From positions 1-64,000 of the forward strand of contig JADCGA010000020.1 of NCBI GenBank assembly GCA_020249265.1: a DNA stretch of 64,000 nt. Reading direction: 5' to 3'. The position numbers and the translations under genes were made by a program. The number at the start of each line of letters is the position of its first letter. The stretch's first letter is position 1. Below, in pieces: positions 53,245 to 61,580 of this stretch. The notes beneath the pieces were generated by a model. It was not told where the DNA came from, did no database searches, and saw nothing but the letters and a program-made list of their open reading frames with translations. The DNA comes from Roseomonas sp. (GTDB taxonomy: Bacteria > Pseudomonadota > Alphaproteobacteria > Acetobacterales > Acetobacteraceae).

Positions 53245-53997
53245 ATGCGCGTTGCAAACAAGGTAGCACTCATTACGGGTGCCGCTTCCGGCATGGGGGC
53301 TGCCACCGCGCGACTTTTGGCGCGCGAAGGTGCCAAGGTAGTGGTGGCCGATATGATGGAAGCCGAAGGCCGCGCCGTGGTGGCTGAAATCGCCAAGGCC
53401 GGCGGGTCTGCAAGCTATATCAACCTGGATGTCGCGGATGAGGCGCAATGGGAAGCGGCGATTGCTGCCGTGCTGGCGGCGCATGGCCGGCTTGATGTGC
53501 TGGTGAACAATGCCGGCATTTCAGGCAGCAATACCAACAACCTTTATGATACCGCGCTTTGGGACCGGATCATGGCGGTGAATGCGCGCGGCGTTTTCCT
53601 TGGCGTCAAGCATGGTGTTGCCGCCATGCGGAAAACAGGCGGCGGTTCCATCATCAACCTGTCCTCGATATCGGGCGTTGTTGGGCAGGAACGCATTCAT
53701 TGCGCCTATAACGCTTCCAAGGCAGCGGTGCGGCTGCTGACGAAATCAGTTGCGGTGCAGGAAGGCGCTTCGGGCATTCGCCTGAACACGGTCCATCCCG
53801 GCCTGATGCCGCCCATGCGCACCAGCGGTGCCACGGCTGATCCCGTGTTCCGGGCCAAGATGCTTGGCCATATACCGATGGGCCGCACCGGTGAGGTGGA
53901 TGAGGTCGCCTACGCCATCCTGTTCCTGGCGTCAGACGACTCATCCTATATGACAGGGTCAGAAATGCATGTGGATGGCGGGTATCTTGCTTCCTGA
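53245..53997 (+). CDS. Short-chain dehydrogenase/reductase (3-alpha-(20-beta)-hydroxysteroid dehydrogenase-like)
   Basis: A 250-residue NAD(P)-dependent classical SDR. It has TGAASGMGAATARLLAREGA, DVADEAQWEAA, NNAGISGSNTNNLYD, Ser in NLSSISGVVGQERIH, YNASKAAVRLL with the catalytic Tyr and Lys, and EMHVDGGYLAS at the end. GAGGAGG precedes the ATG. Substrate unknown; it converges with the CitE-like gene with 5 bases between stops. Confidence 0.92.
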   Translation: MRVANKVALITGAASGMGAATARLLAREGAKVVVADMMEAEGRAVVAEIAKAGGSASYINLDVADEAQWEAAIAAVLAAHGRLDVLVNNAGISGSNTNNLYDTALWDRIMAVNARGVFLGVKHGVAAMRKTGGGSIINLSSISGVVGQERIHCAYNASKAAVRLLTKSVAVQEGASGIRLNTVHPGLMPPMRTSGATADPVFRAKMLGHIPMGRTGEVDEVAYAILFLASDDSSYMTGSEMHVDGGYLAS

Positions 53998-54002
53998 ATG
54001 AT

Positions 54003-54875
54003 TTATGCGGAAGCCGCCTTTCGTGCGGCTTCCGCCAAGGCCAGGATGCGTTCCATATTCGGCACCAGGTCCATGGCGATGAAAGTGCCATCAACATAGG
54101 CAAGGTTTTCGCCCTTGGCGGCGGCTTCCTGAAAGGCAGCGATATAGCGCCGCGCCTTCGCCACTTCCTCAGCGCTTGGGGTGAAGGCTTCATTCACCGG
54201 GGCAATCTGATCCGGATGAAAGACAACCTTGCCGCTGAAGCCCAATTCCCGCGCTGCCGCTGCATCCTGCCCTGTGGCGGCAACATCGCGCAAATCAGCA
54301 AGGTATGGAGCATCAAGCGCCTGCGCGCCCACCGCGCCGGCGGCGGCCACCAGTATTTGCCGTGGAAATTCCAGAACGCGCGGTGTGATACGCCCGCCCG
54401 TTTGCATGGTGTAATCACCAGGGCCAAGAAATAACGCCGCAAGACGAGGTGACGCATCCGCGATGGCAAGCGCATTTAAAATGCCGCGCGGTGTTTCAAG
54501 CGTTGCTATCACGGCAATATCCCGCCCAGGTGCCCCCGCATCCAAGGTAGCATCAAGTTTATGCAACTCCTCCGCCCGTTCAACCTTTGGCAGCATTACC
54601 GCGTCAATGCTCGCCCAGGGCAGCGCCGCCATATCCGCCACAAAATCCGCGGACCCTATGGCGTTCAAGCGTACCGCTCTTTCGCGTCTGCCAAAGGAAA
54701 GTTCAGTAAGCGCTTGCGCCACCACGGCACGCGCCTCTGGCTTCCGCGCCGGCGGCACCGCATCTTCCAGATCGAAAATCAGGCTATCCGCCGGCAAGGA
54801 GACAGCCTTGGCAAGCCGTTCCGGCCGATGCCCCGGCGTAATCATCACGGAACGTCGCATGCGCCAGCCAGGCAT
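54003..54875 (-). CDS. CitE/HpcH-type CoA-ester lyase (citrate lyase beta-like)
   Basis: 290 residues, TIM barrel of the HpcH/HpaI-CitE group, which cleaves malyl-, methylmalyl- or citramalyl-CoA esters with Mg2+. It has SVMITPGHRPERLAKAVSLPADSLIFDLEDAVPPARKPEAR (PADxxxxDLEDAV is typical), LPKVERAEEL, the metal-binding Glu in IATLETPRG, and Asp in LGPGDYTMQTG. It lies 15 bases downstream of a family III CoA-transferase gene, which could produce the CoA ester. Product and substrate are inferred only by context. Confidence 0.88.
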   Translation of the reverse strand: MPGWRMRRSVMITPGHRPERLAKAVSLPADSLIFDLEDAVPPARKPEARAVVAQALTELSFGRRERAVRLNAIGSADFVADMAALPWASIDAVMLPKVERAEELHKLDATLDAGAPGRDIAVIATLETPRGILNALAIADASPRLAALFLGPGDYTMQTGGRITPRVLEFPRQILVAAAGAVGAQALDAPYLADLRDVAATGQDAAAARELGFSGKVVFHPDQIAPVNEAFTPSAEEVAKARRYIAAFQEAAAKGENLAYVDGTFIAMDLVPNMERILALAEAARKAASA

Positions 54876-54890
54876 ATCGCGCTGCCTGCC

Positions 54891-56108
54891 TCAGATCACT
54901 TGGGCTGCGGTCAGGCGTTCAATCTCCGCATCATTCAGGCCAAGCCATTGGCGATAGATTTCGTTGTTATGTTCCCCCATGCTGGGGCCAAGCCAGCGCA
55001 CTTCGCCTGGTGTGTCTGAAAGCCGCGGCACCAGATTGGGGATCGCCAATTCGCCAACACGCGGGTCCTTCATCATCAATATGTTATCGCGCGCCTTGTA
55101 TTGCGGGTCCTTGAAAATCTCATCAATCGCATAGACCGGCCCGCAAGGAACCTGCGCCTTTTCACACAAGGCGAGCAATTCATCGCGCGTGAATTGGCTG
55201 GTCCAATTGCCGACATAGGCATCCACTTCAGCGCGCGCCGCTTCGCGTTGGCGGATCTTACCCCACTTTCCGTCCTCGGCGAATTCCGGCACGCCCATGG
55301 CATCTGCAAGGCGCGCAAAAATCTTGTCGGATGTGCAGGCAATTGCAATCCAGCGGCCATCCTTGGTGGGATAATGGCTATGCGGCACCACATTCACCGT
55401 ACCCGGCCCCATGCGTTCACGGATATAGCCATTCAATTGATAGGATGGCGCCAATTCATCCAGAATGCGGAAGATCGGCTCATAAAGCCCGATATCCACC
55501 ATCTGCCCCTTGCCCGTTTTGCGCCGCGCTTCCATGGCGAGCAAAGCGCCCATCGCGCCATACATGCCGGCCAGATAATCCGGAATCGTGGCCGATCCGG
55601 GTGTCACCGGCGGACGATCCGGATAGCCCGCCAGATAGGAAAGCCCGCCAAAGGCATTGCCAATCCGCCCAAAGCCCGGACGGCCACTATAGGGGCCGGT
55701 TTGCCCATAGCCTGAAATGCGCACCATGATCAGGCGCGGATTGACTTCCTGCATGACATCCCAGCCAAGGCCCCATTTTTCCATTGTGCCAGGCTGGAAG
55801 TTCTCAACCAGGATATCAGCCTCGGCGCACATGCGCTTCAGCAGTGCGGCGCCATCGGGCTTGCGCAAATCAAGTGTGGCGGATTTCTTGTTCCGGCACT
55901 CCGAAAGCCAGGGCAGGGTTTCACCGCATTCGGTGACCGAACCGAATTTGCGCAAAGGGTCGCCCACGATCGGCAATTCAAGCTTGATGACCTCGGCGCC
56001 AAATTCCGCAAGCTGCGTGGAACAGAAAGGCCCCGCCAGAAAGCTTGAAACATCAATCACGCGAACGCCATCAAGTGGCTGAATACGGGTGGTGGCGGCA
56101 TCATTCAT
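54891..56108 (-). CDS. Family III CoA-transferase (CaiB/BaiF)
   Basis: 405 residues. Moves CoA between carboxylic acids such as succinate and a dicarboxylate. It has VRVIDVSSFLAGPFCSTQLAEFGAEVIKLE, ENFQPGTMEKWGLG, RISGYGQTGPYSGRPGFGRIGNAFGG, and the active-site Asp in TIPDYLAGMYGAMGAL. AAGGGG precedes the ATG. First gene of an operon with the CitE-like lyase and divergent from a Bug receptor gene, a logical uptake-activation-cleavage unit. Confidence 0.92.
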   Translation of the reverse strand: MNDAATTRIQPLDGVRVIDVSSFLAGPFCSTQLAEFGAEVIKLELPIVGDPLRKFGSVTECGETLPWLSECRNKKSATLDLRKPDGAALLKRMCAEADILVENFQPGTMEKWGLGWDVMQEVNPRLIMVRISGYGQTGPYSGRPGFGRIGNAFGGLSYLAGYPDRPPVTPGSATIPDYLAGMYGAMGALLAMEARRKTGKGQMVDIGLYEPIFRILDELAPSYQLNGYIRERMGPGTVNVVPHSHYPTKDGRWIAIACTSDKIFARLADAMGVPEFAEDGKWGKIRQREAARAEVDAYVGNWTSQFTRDELLALCEKAQVPCGPVYAIDEIFKDPQYKARDNILMMKDPRVGELAIPNLVPRLSDTPGEVRWLGPSMGEHNNEIYRQWLGLNDAEIERLTAAQVI

Positions 56109-56200
56109 GGCGGATTTCCCCTTGTGTTACGGCAGTTTGCGGTGGAAGATTTCATCTGGTCAAGACGGTCGCGCAAGACCGAAGCATAAGGAAACGTCGC

Positions 56201-57163
56201 ATGATCCAACGCCGCGCCATGCTCGCTGCGCCCTTCATCCTGCCGGGCCTTGCCGCCGCGCAAGGCACCTGGCCGCAACGCCCGGTGCGCGTGATTGTGC
56301 CCTTCGCCGCCGGGGGTGGCACAGACCTGACGGCGCGCGCGGTGATGGAAACCATCGGCACCCGACTCAATCGCCCCGTGGTGGTGGAAAATCGCCCGGG
56401 TGCGGATGGCGCGATTGGCACGGAAGCGGTGGCGCGCAGCGCGCCTGATGGCCATACGCTGATTTCGCTGAACCCAACACATCTGATCCTGCGCCACACC
56501 AAGCCTGATCTGCCCTATGACCCGACCGGTGATTTGACGCCCGTTGCGATTTCCGCGCTTTACGCCTTTGTCTTGCTGGCCAGCAGTGATGCGCCGTTTC
56601 GTGACATTCCCAGCCTGATCACCGCGGCCAAGGCGCGACCTGGGGCGATTGCGCATGCCACAGCCGATGTCGCTTCCGCTGTTGTTGCCGCACAATTCAC
56701 CCGCGCTGCCGGCATTGAATTGAACGAGATTCGCTATTCCGGCGGTGGCGCTTCCACGCGCGATCTGATGGGCGGGCATTTGCCGTTGGCCTGGGTCAGC
56801 ACTGCAACTGCGCTGCCTTTGATGCAAAGCGATCGCGTGCGCATCATGGCGGTGACATCGCCGCGCCCTTCGGTGCATTTGCCCAATGTGCCAAGCCTTG
56901 CGAGTTTCGGCCTGGACGCGGCAAGCTATGAAGGTTGGTTTGCCATTTGGGCGCCGGCGCGCACGCCGGAAGACATTCTGCAAAGGATCAATGCAGAAGC
57001 ACGCGCAGCGCAAGAAGTGGAAGCCGTGCAAGCGCGCATGCGCAACCTGGCGGTGGACCCTGCGCCGCTTGACCTTGCCGCCGTACGCGTCCTGATCAGG
57101 GAAGATGAGGCGCGCTGGAAGCGGGCGGCGGAGCAAGGCTTCCTCCGCCCGGCTGCCGGCTAA
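56201..57163 (+). CDS. Bug/TctC-family substrate-binding protein
   Basis: 320 residues from ATG 56201 with AAGGAA 7 bases upstream. The open frame further upstream is antisense to the CoA-transferase gene. Signal peptide MIQRRAMLAAPFILPGLAAAQ. Motifs: VIVPFAAGGGTDLTARAVMET, VVVENRPGADGAIGTEAVARS, DGHTLISLNPTH, EIRYSGGGASTRDLMGGHLPL. Divergent from the CoA-transferase operon and convergent with the flavoprotein gene. The ligand may be a dicarboxylate or a hydroxy acid. Confidence 0.92.
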   Translation: MIQRRAMLAAPFILPGLAAAQGTWPQRPVRVIVPFAAGGGTDLTARAVMETIGTRLNRPVVVENRPGADGAIGTEAVARSAPDGHTLISLNPTHLILRHTKPDLPYDPTGDLTPVAISALYAFVLLASSDAPFRDIPSLITAAKARPGAIAHATADVASAVVAAQFTRAAGIELNEIRYSGGGASTRDLMGGHLPLAWVSTATALPLMQSDRVRIMAVTSPRPSVHLPNVPSLASFGLDAASYEGWFAIWAPARTPEDILQRINAEARAAQEVEAVQARMRNLAVDPAPLDLAAVRVLIREDEARWKRAAEQGFLRPAAG

Positions 57164-57164
57164 A

Positions 57165-58715
57165 TCATTCCGCCGCGCGCCCGATAAAGCTGCCTTCCGG
57201 AATGGCCGGCGCGCGCGGCGCTTCACACCCCGTATCGCAGCAGCGCCCCGGCTGTTTGGAAATGCGCTTGCCCTCATCCAGAATGCCGCGATCGAGCAGG
57301 CGTTCCACAAGCGCCGAGCGTTCTTCCACCGGATAATTGCGCCAAATCTCGCGCTTCATTGCCTCAGGGCTGCCGCCACCATGGAGCGAGATCACCGAAT
57401 ACCAGCCGCCTTGATTGGATGCGGTCAAATCTTCCATGAAGCGCGCGACGTCCAGGCGCTTTTCCGCCGGAATATCAGCGCGCCCCGCCAGCACCGCGGC
57501 AAGGGAAGCGGCGGTTTCGGGATTATGATCCTCATCCGGGCCAGGCAGTGCGACGATCAACCCGCCGGAGACATAATGCGCCAGCCGGTGCATGTCATAA
57601 ATCTGTGTCGCCAGCAGCAATTTGCCGATATTGCTGAAGACCGAATCTGGCATGAAGGCGCCAGAAGCGGCACCTGTGCCATAAACACTGGCCGCCACGC
57701 CACAGGCGAAGAAGCCTTCCACAATCTTGATCAGATCCACCATGGCATCGCGGATATGGCCATGGCGGTCCGTATCCAGCCCATTGGCTTCAATCATCAA
57801 GGCCCCTGCGCCAATCAGCAAATCACCGAAGCCGGCGCGTGCGGCGATGCAGGAATGCCGGTGATGGGTGGCATAGCTGGTGGTGGTGGTGCCGGCTTCG
57901 ACATGCTCGCCCGCCATGAACACGCGATCCCAGGGCACAAACACATCATCAAAGACAACAACGCCGGTGGCTTGGCCGTATTTGGCGCTGAATTTTGCGG
58001 CTGCTTCACCGGGGCGGCCTGCGGGGCGCGCCACAATCATCACGCCGGGCGCGTCTGCCGGCACCGCGCAATGCAGCGCGAAATCGGCATCCTCGGCGGT
58101 CATGGTGCGGCAGGCCATGACCAGGAATTCATGGACATAAGGCGCGCCGGTCACAATGGCCTTGGTGCCGCGAATGATGATGCCATCCGCGCGGCGTTCC
58201 TTGATATGCACATGCACATCCCGATTGGCCTGCTTGCCGGGCCGGGCGGAACGATCACCCTTCGCGTCTGTCATCGCAATGCCAAGCGTCAGATCACGCG
58301 CCTGCACATCATCCAAATAGGCCAGGAAGCGCTGATGCCTTTCCCCGCCATGCACATCATCAGCAAGCTTGGTGCCCTGATGCAGCGCATTCAGTGCGTC
58401 ATGCGCCAAATAGCGTTGCGCGCAGCCGGATTCACGGCAAACCAGCCGCACCGCTTCCAGCTTTGCGAGCAGATCATCGCGGCTGCCATTCACATGCAGC
58501 ATGCGATTGGCAAGCCGGCCACTGCCTTGCTGTGTTGCCGTCATCAGTCCTGCGTAATCAGGGCGATGGGCGAAATCATAGGTGACACCAATGGCATTAA
58601 TGCCCGGCGCCAGCAGCGGCTCATCGGCCACACTCGCCACCTGGCGGCCATTCACGAAAACGCGCGGCTTCAGTGCCCTGAGCGATTCCCGATAATCAGC
58701 GGCAGTCATCAGCAT
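57165..58715 (-). CDS. 4-hydroxyphenylacetate 3-monooxygenase/4-hydroxybutyryl-CoA dehydratase family flavoprotein
   Basis: 516 residues, soluble. The N-terminus (MLMTAADYRESLRALKPRVFVNGRQV) and the stretches AMTDAKGDRS, VHIKERRADGIIIRGTKAIVTGA and VVFDDVFVPWDRVF fit the HpaB/AbfD family. By comparison with the 4-hydroxybutyryl-CoA dehydratase sequence I recall, one iron-sulphur ligand Cys remains (Cys98) and His285 is present, but the other two Cys are Tyr102 and Ala292. It is therefore more likely a flavin monooxygenase or oxidase using reduced flavin. The C-terminus has an unusual RCCDTGC. GGGAAG precedes the start. Divergent from a TetR regulator. Confidence 0.82.
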   Translation of the reverse strand: MLMTAADYRESLRALKPRVFVNGRQVASVADEPLLAPGINAIGVTYDFAHRPDYAGLMTATQQGSGRLANRMLHVNGSRDDLLAKLEAVRLVCRESGCAQRYLAHDALNALHQGTKLADDVHGGERHQRFLAYLDDVQARDLTLGIAMTDAKGDRSARPGKQANRDVHVHIKERRADGIIIRGTKAIVTGAPYVHEFLVMACRTMTAEDADFALHCAVPADAPGVMIVARPAGRPGEAAAKFSAKYGQATGVVVFDDVFVPWDRVFMAGEHVEAGTTTTSYATHHRHSCIAARAGFGDLLIGAGALMIEANGLDTDRHGHIRDAMVDLIKIVEGFFACGVAASVYGTGAASGAFMPDSVFSNIGKLLLATQIYDMHRLAHYVSGGLIVALPGPDEDHNPETAASLAAVLAGRADIPAEKRLDVARFMEDLTASNQGGWYSVISLHGGGSPEAMKREIWRNYPVEERSALVERLLDRGILDEGKRISKQPGRCCDTGCEAPRAPAIPEGSFIGRAAE

Positions 58716-58737
58716 GATAAGGGCTTCCCATAACCGG

Positions 58738-58777
58738 TTGACGGGTAAAATCTAACGCTGTTAGAATTTCGCGTCAA
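58738..58777. promoter_or_regulatory. Symmetric divergent promoter-operator between the flavoprotein and TetR genes
   Basis: This 40-base stretch is nearly its own complement. On the plus strand TTGACG (58738-58743), 18 bases, TAGAAT (58762-58767) form a promoter for the TetR gene. On the minus strand TTGACG (58777-58772), 17 bases, TAGATT (58754-58749) form one for the flavoprotein gene. The centre is a perfect palindrome TCTAAC-GCT-GTTAGA (58751-58765) overlapping both -10 elements, the expected TetR operator. The TetR start would be only a few bases from its transcription start, so the mRNA may be leaderless. Confidence 0.75.
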
Positions 58778-59334
58778 TGATGCGCCCAGACAAGAACGCC
58801 GCCAAGCGAGACCATATCCTGGCTGCCGCCAAGGCGCTTTTCGCCGAGGCTGGGCTGGAAGGCGCCAGCCTGCGCGCCATTGCCGCCCGCGCTAGCTATA
58901 CGCCCGCCGCGCTTTATTTCCATTTTCCGTCGCGTGAGGCGATTTATGCCGAAGTGCTGCGCGATAGCCTTGCGCGCCTTAAGGCAGCAGTGGCGGATGG
59001 CGCGGCGCGGGATGGGTTTCACGGTGCAGCACTTGCCTTGTTTGATTTCTATGCGGCGCATCCGCAGGAATTGGCGCTGGGCTTTTACTTGGGTGGGGGC
59101 GGCCTTGCGCCGCGTGGGCTTGGGCAGGGGCTTGATCCGGGGTTGAATGCCGCGCTGATGGCGGCGCTAGCGCCGATGCGCGCGCTTGGCGGCCAGGAAG
59201 CGGCAACCGAAGCCTTTGCGCTGGCCGTTGGCTTGCTGGTGATGTCCGAAACCCGCCGCATTCGGCTATTTGGCCTTTCCGCGCGCGCGCTGATGGAAAG
59301 CCATTTGGCCAGGCTGCCGCGAAATCCGGGCTGA
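58777..59334 (+). CDS. TetR-family transcriptional repressor
   Basis: 185 residues. The N-terminal HTH has RDHILAAAKALFAEAGLEGASLRAIAARASYTPAALYFHFPSREAIYAEVL (about 8-57), the standard TetR pattern with YFHF. The C-terminal ligand domain is Ala/Leu-rich. It is divergent from the HpaB/AbfD-like flavoprotein gene across a palindromic operator, so it most likely represses that gene and itself until a substrate binds. Starts with ATG-ATG; no ribosome site is visible, in line with a leaderless start. Confidence 0.9.
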   Translation: MMRPDKNAAKRDHILAAAKALFAEAGLEGASLRAIAARASYTPAALYFHFPSREAIYAEVLRDSLARLKAAVADGAARDGFHGAALALFDFYAAHPQELALGFYLGGGGLAPRGLGQGLDPGLNAALMAALAPMRALGGQEAATEAFALAVGLLVMSETRRIRLFGLSARALMESHLARLPRNPG

Positions 59335-59394
59335 ATGGCTTGCCGCGCCATCGCTGCCGCGCGATGCTGAAGCACGGGAAAAGGGAATACGCCA

Positions 59395-60744
59395 ATGAAG
59401 CAAATGACGCTGGTCGCTTTTCTGCAGGCGCAGAATTGCTCGAATTATGTCGGATCTTGGCGCCATCCCGCGACCATGCAGGATTATCTGCGCCCGGAAT
59501 ATTACCAGCGCATCGCCCGCACGCTTGAAGCCGGTTGTTTCCATATGGCGTTTTTCGATGACCGGCTCGCCATGCCCGATATTCTCGGCCATGACCATGC
59601 GCAGGCGGTGCAGAACGGCATTCGCGTGGTGAAGCTTGATCTGGTTTCAATCCTGACGGCGATGGGGCTTGCTACATCCAAGCTTGGCCTCGGCGGCACC
59701 TATTCCACCACCTATTATGAACCCTTCCATGTGGCGCGGGTTTTCGCGACGCTTGATCACATGCTGGGCGGGCGCGCGGCCTGGAATGTGGTGACTTCGC
59801 TGAATGATAGTGAAGCGCATAACATGGGCGCGGATGATCATCTGGAACATGATCTGCGCTATGATCGCGCTGATGAATTCCTGGAAATCGTGCTGTCGCA
59901 TTGGGATTCCTGGGGCGATGACGCCATCATTCAGGACCGCGAGAGCGGCGTCTTCGCCGATCCCAGCAAGGTCCGGCGGTTGGACCATAAGGGCAAATGG
60001 TTCAAAAGCCGCGGCCCATTCACGGTGCCGCGCACGCCTCAAGGCCGCCCCGTTCTGATCCAGGCTGGCCAAAGCGGTCGTGGCAAGACCTTCGCTGCAC
60101 GCTGGGGCGATCTGGTTTTCGTGATCTATCCGAATATGGAAGTCGCCAAGCGCGGCTATAGCGGTTTCAAGGACCAGGTGGCGACTTCCGGGCGAGACCC
60201 CGCCACGGTGCGCATCTGCCCCGCCGTCTATTGCATTGTCGGCGAAACCGAAGCGGCGGCTGAGGAAAAGCGAGCCTTGATTGATGGCCTCGCCAAGCCG
60301 GTTGATGGGCTTTCGTTGCTGTCTGAAGCGCTGAATTATGATTTCGCGTCAAAAGCCTTGGATGATGCCTTCACTGATGATGAATTAGCCGGAATCAAAG
60401 GGCTGCAAGCCTTGCGCGACCGAGTCGTTGCTTCCAGCGGCAAGCGTAACCCTACTCTCCGCGATTTCGTGGAAATCACCGGTCGCGGCACCATTCGCGA
60501 ATTCCCGGTTTTTTGCGGCACGCCCAAGCGCGTTGCGGATGAAATGCAGGCGTGGTTGGAAGGTGGCGCCTGCGATGGCTTCGTTCTGGCTGCCACACAC
60601 ATGCCCGGCACTTATGAGGAATTTGTGCGCCTGGTTGTGCCGGAATTGCAGCGCCGCGGTGTCTTCCGCAAGGAATTCACCGGCACGACGCTTCGGGAAA
60701 ACCTCGGCCTGCCGCGCGCCGCGCCCTTCGATTGGCAAAGATAA
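59395..60744 (+). CDS. LLM-class flavin-dependent monooxygenase (NtaA/SnaA/DszA family)
   Basis: 449 residues, FMNH2-dependent luciferase-like monooxygenase. It has LARTPQGRPVLIQAG-type sequence (VPRTPQGRPVLIQAGQSGRGKTFAARW), AFFDDRLAMPDI, and the typical NtaA/DszA RAAWNVVTSLNDSEAHNMG and ERYDRADEF-like YDRADEFLEIV. Such enzymes oxidise nitrilotriacetate, EDTA, dibenzothiophene sulphone or alkylated substrates and need a separate flavin reductase, which is not adjacent. GGGAAT precedes the ATG, 60 bases after the TetR gene on the same strand, so it may share its control. Confidence 0.9.
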   Translation: MKQMTLVAFLQAQNCSNYVGSWRHPATMQDYLRPEYYQRIARTLEAGCFHMAFFDDRLAMPDILGHDHAQAVQNGIRVVKLDLVSILTAMGLATSKLGLGGTYSTTYYEPFHVARVFATLDHMLGGRAAWNVVTSLNDSEAHNMGADDHLEHDLRYDRADEFLEIVLSHWDSWGDDAIIQDRESGVFADPSKVRRLDHKGKWFKSRGPFTVPRTPQGRPVLIQAGQSGRGKTFAARWGDLVFVIYPNMEVAKRGYSGFKDQVATSGRDPATVRICPAVYCIVGETEAAAEEKRALIDGLAKPVDGLSLLSEALNYDFASKALDDAFTDDELAGIKGLQALRDRVVASSGKRNPTLRDFVEITGRGTIREFPVFCGTPKRVADEMQAWLEGGACDGFVLAATHMPGTYEEFVRLVVPELQRRGVFRKEFTGTTLRENLGLPRAAPFDWQR

Positions 60745-60749
60745 CCAAA

Positions 60750-61523
60750 CTACATCCCAAGCACATTCTTCATCCCGTAAAGCGCGGGTGCCCGCCCATG
60801 CACCCAAAGCGCCGCGCGCACGGCACCCGTGGCATAAACGCGGCGATCAAAACTGCGATGCGTCAGGCTGATATGTTCTGAAGCGGCAGCGAAAAGCAGC
60901 GTGTGTTCGCCCACCACCTGCCCGCCGCGCAAAGCCGCGAAGCCAATCGTGCCGGTGCCGCGCGGGCCGCAATGGCCATCACGCCCGCTTTCAATGCCGG
61001 CTTCTTCCATGGTGGTGCCGCGCCCGGCCGCCACAGCGCGGCCCAAAGCGATTGCCGTGCCGGATGGCGCATCCACTTTTTGGCGGTGATGCATCTCCAC
61101 AATCTCGGCATCATATTGCGCGCCGGGGAGTGCGGTTGCCATGCGTTCCGCAATCGCCAGGAATAGATTGACGCCGGGTGCGAAATTCGCGGCATAGACA
61201 ATCGGCGCTCGCTTGCCGGCTTCCGCCACCGCTGCTTCCGCTGCTACCGAAAGCCCTGAACTGCCCAGGATGAATCCCTTGCCGCAGGCGGCGGCAGCGG
61301 CGGCATGGGTGGCGGCCGTTTCCGCATGGGTAAAATCGATCACCACGTCGGAAGCGGCAAAAAGGGCGGCGATATCAGGAAAACTCGCTACACCCGCCGG
61401 TGCGGGCTTGCCGCCGGCGCGCAGGGTGCCGCCCACACATACCGCACCAGCGGCGGTGACTTCCTCAATCAAAAGCTGGCCCATGCGCCCGGCCATGCCG
61501 GCGATACCGATGCGAATGCTCAT
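60750..61523 (-). CDS. dapB: 4-hydroxy-tetrahydrodipicolinate reductase
   Basis: 257 residues. Reduces the DapA product to tetrahydrodipicolinate in lysine/diaminopimelate synthesis. Nucleotide site GIAGMAGRMGQLLIEEV (7-23), VIDFTHAETAATHAAAA, GSSGLS, and the substrate loop EMHHRQKVDAPSGTA with catalytic His-His and Lys. The C-terminal GEHTLLFAA and ISLTHRSFDRRVYATGAVRAA complete the family pattern. Converges with the LLM gene. Confidence 0.95.
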   Translation of the reverse strand: MSIRIGIAGMAGRMGQLLIEEVTAAGAVCVGGTLRAGGKPAPAGVASFPDIAALFAASDVVIDFTHAETAATHAAAAAACGKGFILGSSGLSVAAEAAVAEAGKRAPIVYAANFAPGVNLFLAIAERMATALPGAQYDAEIVEMHHRQKVDAPSGTAIALGRAVAAGRGTTMEEAGIESGRDGHCGPRGTGTIGFAALRGGQVVGEHTLLFAAASEHISLTHRSFDRRVYATGAVRAALWVHGRAPALYGMKNVLGM

Positions 61524-61580
61524 GGCTTTTCTCCCGCGATTAAAAGCAGTCTCTGCTCCAAGACAACGATTTGTCTAGAC

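Noticed and set aside
57165-58715. Calling the flavoprotein a true 4-hydroxybutyryl-CoA dehydratase
   Set aside because: Two of the four expected iron-sulphur ligands are replaced by Tyr and Ala at the aligned positions.
57105-58733. 542-codon plus-strand frame opposite the flavoprotein gene
   Set aside because: The minus strand carries a recognisable enzyme with a ribosome site and a promoter. The plus-strand product resembles no family.
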